The notes below the pieces were generated by a model. That model was not told where the DNA came from. It saw only the letters and a program-made list of their open reading frames with translations, and made no database searches. Source: an uncultured Thalassovita sp. (GTDB taxonomy: Bacteria > Bacteroidota > Bacteroidia > Cytophagales > Flammeovirgaceae). Taken from it: a stretch of DNA of 45,857 nt. This document shows positions 42,281-45,857 of the stretch, in pieces. Made by a program: the position numbers and the translations under genes. The stretch covers positions 1-45,857 of the forward strand of contig CAKZMZ010000060.1 in the NCBI GenBank assembly GCA_937129345.1, read 5' to 3'. Position 1 is the first letter of the stretch; each line of letters starts with the position of its first letter.

Positions 42281-43311
42281 GATTTCTCAAAACTTAAAAG
42301 TGGTAACTTCACTATAAAGTGCTTACCATTATCAATCACTTCCATTTTATTATCGGTTACATAACTAAAGCGTTTACTCAAATTATGCAAACCTGTTTCA
42401 CCGGGATTGCCCGGTTTTATATTCTTTTTCTGAATGTTGTTTTTCACCACCAAATAAGAATTGCCCTCGTTGTAAATCTCTACTTTTAATGGCGCTTTTA
42501 CCGAGAGCTTGTTGTGCTTAATGGTATTTTCTACCAATGTTTGCAGCGCCATAGGTGGGATCATCTTATTTTTTAGTTTGTTGTCCACCTTACTTTCGAT
42601 AATAAGCTGATCTTCAAAGCGCTTTTCAAGAATATGGAGGTACGCTTCCATAAACTCCAACTCTGTAAGCAGGCTCACCGCCTCTGTCTCCTTATTTTTC
42701 AATAAATATCGGTAAACTTCGGCAAAGTTATCGAGAAAATCTAAGGCACTGTCATTATCAGGCTCTATTAAAGAAGATAGGATATTTAAATTATTAAACA
42801 AAAAGTGCGGGTCTATATGAGATTTCAGCGCCTTAAGCTCCGAAAGCATATTCTCTTTTTCCAAGGCATTTTTCTCAATGGTTACTTTTTTCCACTTTAC
42901 CATAAAATAAATCCCAAAAAATATAGAAAAAACCGGCAAGGCGAACAATATGCCATAAATGTTGAGCAAAACCATTTGGTATGCATCTGGAGGCAGTAGC
43001 GTAAAAACCGATTTATAAATATAGTAGGTGAGGTTTACGATCAGTAGGGTGTAAATACCACTAGCGAGCAGCTGCAGGTAAAGCCGCTTTACCATATTGG
43101 CAGTCCATGGGATAAACCGCTCAAATATTTGATAAATACCAAGATTGCCCAACCACAACAATAGCAGTACACTCAATATCCAAATGGCGGCCAAATAGTA
43201 TACTCTGTCTATTTCTGGAGTTTGCTCTTGAGGGGGCTCTAGGGAATAGAAATAAATACTTGCGCCGAGTAAAACTAATAAGGATATGATCGCGATTCTC
43301 TGGTACGACAC
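42277..43311 (-). CDS. LytS/YehU-type membrane histidine kinase
   Basis: The 344-residue kinase has four membrane helices (about 7-25, 38-60, 77-100 and 115-138), a coiled coil, and the His_kinase domain of the LytS class. The acceptor is His169 (Ile-Asp-Pro-His-Phe-Leu-Phe-Asn-Asn-Leu). The HATPase part holds Pro-Pro-Met-Ala-Leu-Gln-Thr-Leu-Val-Glu-Asn-Thr-Ile-Lys-His and Gly-Leu-His-Asn-Leu-Ser-Lys-Arg. The domain is shorter than in PAS-type kinases, as is normal for this class. The stop overlaps the regulator ATG by four bases, and its start is seven bases after the repeat-protein gene, so the three form an operon. Confidence 0.95.
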   Translation of the reverse strand: MSYQRIAIISLLVLLGASIYFYSLEPPQEQTPEIDRVYYLAAIWILSVLLLLWLGNLGIYQIFERFIPWTANMVKRLYLQLLASGIYTLLIVNLTYYIYKSVFTLLPPDAYQMVLLNIYGILFALPVFSIFFGIYFMVKWKKVTIEKNALEKENMLSELKALKSHIDPHFLFNNLNILSSLIEPDNDSALDFLDNFAEVYRYLLKNKETEAVSLLTELEFMEAYLHILEKRFEDQLIIESKVDNKLKNKMIPPMALQTLVENTIKHNKLSVKAPLKVEIYNEGNSYLVVKNNIQKKNIKPGNPGETGLHNLSKRFSYVTDNKMEVIDNGKHFIVKLPLLSFEKS

Positions 43312-43318
43312 AGCACAG

Positions 43319-44554
43319 TTATTTAAAGTTGACGAATTTTAGTTCACGCCAGCCTACATAGAGGTTTTTTCTTCCGTAGGCCTCTATAATAATTCCTTGG
43401 TTGTCTGCATTTACATCGGCGTGTTCGCTCAACAGCAGTTCTGCTCCAGACCTAAGGCAGAGCTTTGTATAGTTAGAGTTTTGTTTTTTAATGGTCAATA
43501 TGTATTTGAATGGAATGTAATATTCGGTATTGTTGTGGATACCGTCTAACACTTCTAGGCTTAGATATTCATCTAGGTCATAGACTATTCTACCCAAAAA
43601 AGTATTGCCATTTTTATCGGTTACGGTCCCTTGTAAATAATGGGTAATGAAAAAATCCCTATAGTACATAGGTTTTATAGTAGCCTCAAAAAAATCTACA
43701 CTGATCAATTCCTCCCAATGTACTAAAATATGGCCCAGGCCTTCTTGTTTTACCAAAATACCCTCGTTCTTATTGTTTACGTCCCTATGGTCTCTTAGCA
43801 GTAGTACTTCTCCAGAATTGAGGGTCACTAATGAGCCATCACCTTCTACCTCTACCCTTTTTATCAAACGGAACGGAATGTCTTCCTTTTGGCCATCTTT
43901 ATAACCGCCTAAGCGGTCAGAACCTACTCTTTCTTCTTTGTCCCAAGCTATAAATCCCTCAAAAATGCCATTGGTAGTTTCAACCCTGCCGTAAATAGGC
44001 GCTCCTAAAACGCTAGCCCTCCCCTCGGGATAGGGCAAAAACTGAATGATATCTATACTGCCCCAAGATAATTTTTGCTCCATGCCTGTGTAAGAGTACA
44101 CATGTATGTCAGAACCTACATCGTTTTCATAGCTTTTGCTTACCAAGATTCGCTGCCTGTTTTTGAAATAAACCCTCGCCTTGGTATCAGAAATTATCTT
44201 TATTTTATTGATATCTCCAAACTGGCACTTAAAATTATATCGGGTAAATTGGCCTCGATTCTCCCAAAGCTGCATAAAATCAAAGGTAAAATGACTGAAT
44301 ACCGAGTTTTGCTCATTTTCTTTTATGGGAATAGCTCGTTTAGAATTAAAGGGTGCGCCATCTTTAAATCCCATAAACATATCATCCCACATAAGTTCTT
44401 CATTGCCCCAACGTATTTGCCCTTTCACTTTTTCGCCATTTTTCAAAAGGATTTCTCCGTACAAAAAAGCCTCATTACTTTGCGCATATAATGGCTTTAT
44501 TGTCCCAAAAGAGACAATAATTGCAAAGACGATATAGAGCTTTTGCGAATCCAT
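43319..44554 (-). CDS. Secreted protein of three similar repeats, first gene of the LytTR operon
   Basis: I do not recognise this 411-residue protein as a named family. It has a signal peptide (about 1-24, ending Leu-Tyr-Ala-Gln). Three modules of about 120-130 residues follow, each with a Gly-x-Val/Ile-x-x-x-Asn-Gly start, an Ile-Pro-(Phe/Ile) strand, a Leu-x-Ser-Gly-x-x-Leu-Leu-Leu hairpin and a (Asp/Glu)-x-(Asp)-Val-Asn-x-x-(Asn)-x-Gly-Ile loop, ending Val-x-Trp-x-Glu-Leu. The modules start near residues 30, 188 and 305. The third and second are clearly alike (Asp-Val-Asn...Gly-Ile); the first has diverged. Mostly beta in prediction. Seven bases separate it from the kinase gene, so it probably shares the promoter and may be the target or signal-binding protein of that system. 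Confidence 0.75.
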   Translation of the reverse strand: MDSQKLYIVFAIIVSFGTIKPLYAQSNEAFLYGEILLKNGEKVKGQIRWGNEELMWDDMFMGFKDGAPFNSKRAIPIKENEQNSVFSHFTFDFMQLWENRGQFTRYNFKCQFGDINKIKIISDTKARVYFKNRQRILVSKSYENDVGSDIHVYSYTGMEQKLSWGSIDIIQFLPYPEGRASVLGAPIYGRVETTNGIFEGFIAWDKEERVGSDRLGGYKDGQKEDIPFRLIKRVEVEGDGSLVTLNSGEVLLLRDHRDVNNKNEGILVKQEGLGHILVHWEELISVDFFEATIKPMYYRDFFITHYLQGTVTDKNGNTFLGRIVYDLDEYLSLEVLDGIHNNTEYYIPFKYILTIKKQNSNYTKLCLRSGAELLLSEHADVNADNQGIIIEAYGRKNLYVGWRELKFVNFK

Positions 44555-45512
44555 TAATCAAAAGTAGCGAGGTTACTGTAAGCCTTTTAGTTTTTCCTGT
44601 GGGAATACTCTGCTGAAACCATACGAAGTATGACCTACAAAAATTACATTTAATTTTGAAGTGCTATAGGCCAAAATCTTTGGATCAACCCATTGTAAAA
44701 TCATTGCTAATCTCTCCAAAATGTATTTTACAGCAGTTGCTCTGCAAAAGAGTTTTACTTTTGCCCTTGTTTCATTTTCTATGGTTTTGCTTACTACACA
44801 GCCACACTTTAGAGCATGTGCCAATAGGCAGCTACAAACCTGAAATATAAAAAGAGGTAAATATTTAGCATGCATAAAATTAGTACTATACCTATATTAT
44901 GGTGGTTTTTACATAAAACATTTTAGATAGTAAAGACTGTGAAAACAAGGGTTTGTAACAATAGTACTTAGGCACATTAAAATAAAAAAGCGATAAGCGC
45001 CCGAAGATGGAAATGATGTGTTTGAGTCAATTGATTACATATCGGAATTATTCTTTGGATCTCTCCTGATATTTTCTATCCTAAATAAATAGAATTTTCT
45101 ACTGGTTTTTCTAAAAATTGGTATGGGCCTATCGCCAAATAATATTAAATGAAAAGTCCTAAGTTTGACTTTTCCTTGAAAGGCGGCTTGCTATAGCTGA
45201 GTTTTGTCAATTGGAAGTATTTACTCGAAAACTAAAAATGAATCTGAATTAAAATGGAAGTAACTACTTAAATACTAAAAAATGTGTTTTAGCTTAGGTT
45301 AAGTCATATTTTGTGTTCAGGCAAGGACGCTTAAATGAGTATTGGAACCAAGTGGCTTTCCAAGTGGCTTTCCAAGTGGAAAATAATTTGATTGGCTATG
45401 TTTTCTTCCTAGAATAAATTACTATAAACCTTTACTGATTAAATATGCCTAAGCCTAAATATTATTATATTTAAATCAATTTGTATAGATTAAAACACGA
45501 ACATATCTCACA
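44555..45512. other. Long intergenic region with tandem repeat
   Basis: Almost 960 bases without a gene I can support. One 100-residue frame on the minus strand (44573-44875) has many Cys and no recognisable fold; another frame runs through it on the other strand. I leave it unnamed. The rest is AT-rich. Upstream of the sulfatase gene a 12-base unit is repeated in tandem (45348-45379). Confidence 0.3.
45348..45379. repeat. Short tandem repeat, 12-base unit
   Basis: The unit CCAAGTGGCTTT is present twice in full and then as eight bases of a third copy, all identical. The repeat lies 134 bases before the sulfatase ATG. It could be a replication-slippage repeat or an operator-like array; nothing in the sequence decides. 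Confidence 0.75.
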
Positions 45513-45857
45513 ATGAAACTGATTTACCACTTTTTTTTACTACTGCTATTTTCTTTTTCTTCGCTATATATCCGAGCACAAGAGACACCCAATATTTTGG
45601 TTTTTATTGCCGATGACGCCGGTTGGAAAGATTTCGGCTGCTATGGCAATGCTAGTATAAAGACACCCAATATAGACAGACTTGCCAGAGAGGGCTTAAA
45701 AATGAACCAAGCTTTCTTGACCAGCCCACAATGCAGCCCTTCTAGGACCAGCCTGCTCACAGGGCAATTTCCACACACCATTCGCACCGAAGATTTACAC
45801 ACACCACTTGCCGATAAATACAGCATTGTACCCAGCTACTTAAAATTGAACAATTAC
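45513..45857 (+). CDS. Sulfatase (type I), partial at window end
   Basis: The first 115 codons of a sulfatase are present; the gene runs off the end. It has a signal peptide (about 1-23, Tyr-Ile-Arg-Ala-Gln), Asn-Ile-Leu-Val-Phe-Ile-Ala-Asp-Asp (metal-binding Asp pair), Gly-Cys-Tyr-Gly-Asn, Thr-Pro-Asn-Ile-Asp-Arg-Leu-Ala, and the formylglycine motif Cys-Ser-Pro-Ser-Arg-Thr-Ser-Leu-Leu-Thr-Gly. All early catalytic residues are intact, unlike the sulfatase-like gene at 13166. The Cys must be converted by a formylglycine-generating enzyme, which is not in the window. It probably cleaves a sulfate ester of a glycan in the periplasm. The long region upstream contains a tandem repeat. Confidence 0.93.
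   Translation, partial: MKLIYHFFLLLLFSFSSLYIRAQETPNILVFIADDAGWKDFGCYGNASIKTPNIDRLAREGLKMNQAFLTSPQCSPSRTSLLTGQFPHTIRTEDLHTPLADKYSIVPSYLKLNNY

Noticed and set aside
44573-44875. Open frame of 100 codons on the minus strand with a signal-like N-terminus
   Set aside because: Cysteine-rich and unlike any family I know, overlapped by another open frame on the other strand, and placed in AT-rich intergenic DNA. Composition does not resemble nearby genes.

Overview
The window looks like a chromosomal segment of a member of the Bacteroidota, most likely a Cytophagales-type marine bacterium. The grounds are a type IX secretion sorting domain, a LytS/LytTR-type two-component system, an Na+-NQR subunit, a YpdA-like flavoprotein (bacillithiol branch), several sulfatase or esterase genes for polysaccharide use, AT-rich intergenic DNA, and occasional TAnnTTTG promoter-like boxes. 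The lineage is inferred from gene content only. I saw no rRNA, tRNA, CRISPR array, phage module or intact insertion sequence.

Layout. Positions 1-8.9 kb hold housekeeping and small accessory genes: a hypothetical gene, rpoN with a strong terminator, a degenerate PAP2-like membrane protein next to a DmpA-type peptidase, a Uma2-type nuclease fold, a histidine phosphatase with a decayed copy of its 3' end nearby, a GNAT acetyltransferase, truC, and a rhodanese lipoprotein/START-domain pair. Positions 9.3-15.8 kb hold a Gre-like factor, a sialate O-acetylesterase-like lipoprotein, an AI-2E-type exporter, a sulfatase-fold lipoprotein that has lost its catalytic residues and is translationally coupled to a membrane methyltransferase, and the wreck of an ABC permease. 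Positions 15.9-20.9 kb encode two neighbouring sensor kinases. One has a normal phospho-acceptor His and a degenerate CheR-like N-terminus; the other has Asn where the acceptor His should be.

Positions 21.5-28.2 kb contain an unrecognised protein, an nqrF gene without other nqr genes beside it, and a 1458-residue protein with three TIR modules (the middle one degenerate), a membrane-like segment, a WD40 propeller and a helical tail. Positions 28.4-38 kb are metabolic and transport genes: a class V aminotransferase, a YdeI-like protein, a double-VOC lipoprotein, a sodium/solute symporter, a YpdA-like reductase and a peptide transporter. REP-like palindromes lie between some of them. Positions 38.6-41.3 kb hold a minimal protein made of a signal peptide plus a T9SS sorting domain, a 3-methyladenine glycosylase, and a dnaX gene split at a run of ten A residues so that gamma-like and tau-like products are expected. 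Positions 41.5-44.6 kb form a three-gene operon of a repeat protein, a LytS-type kinase and a LytTR regulator. The window ends inside a second sulfatase gene, this one with an intact active-site motif.

The observations most worth following are the dnaX frameshift (with loss of the DnaX zinc module), the triple-TIR/WD40 membrane protein, the sulfatase-fold pseudoenzyme, and the kinase pair in which one member lacks its acceptor histidine.
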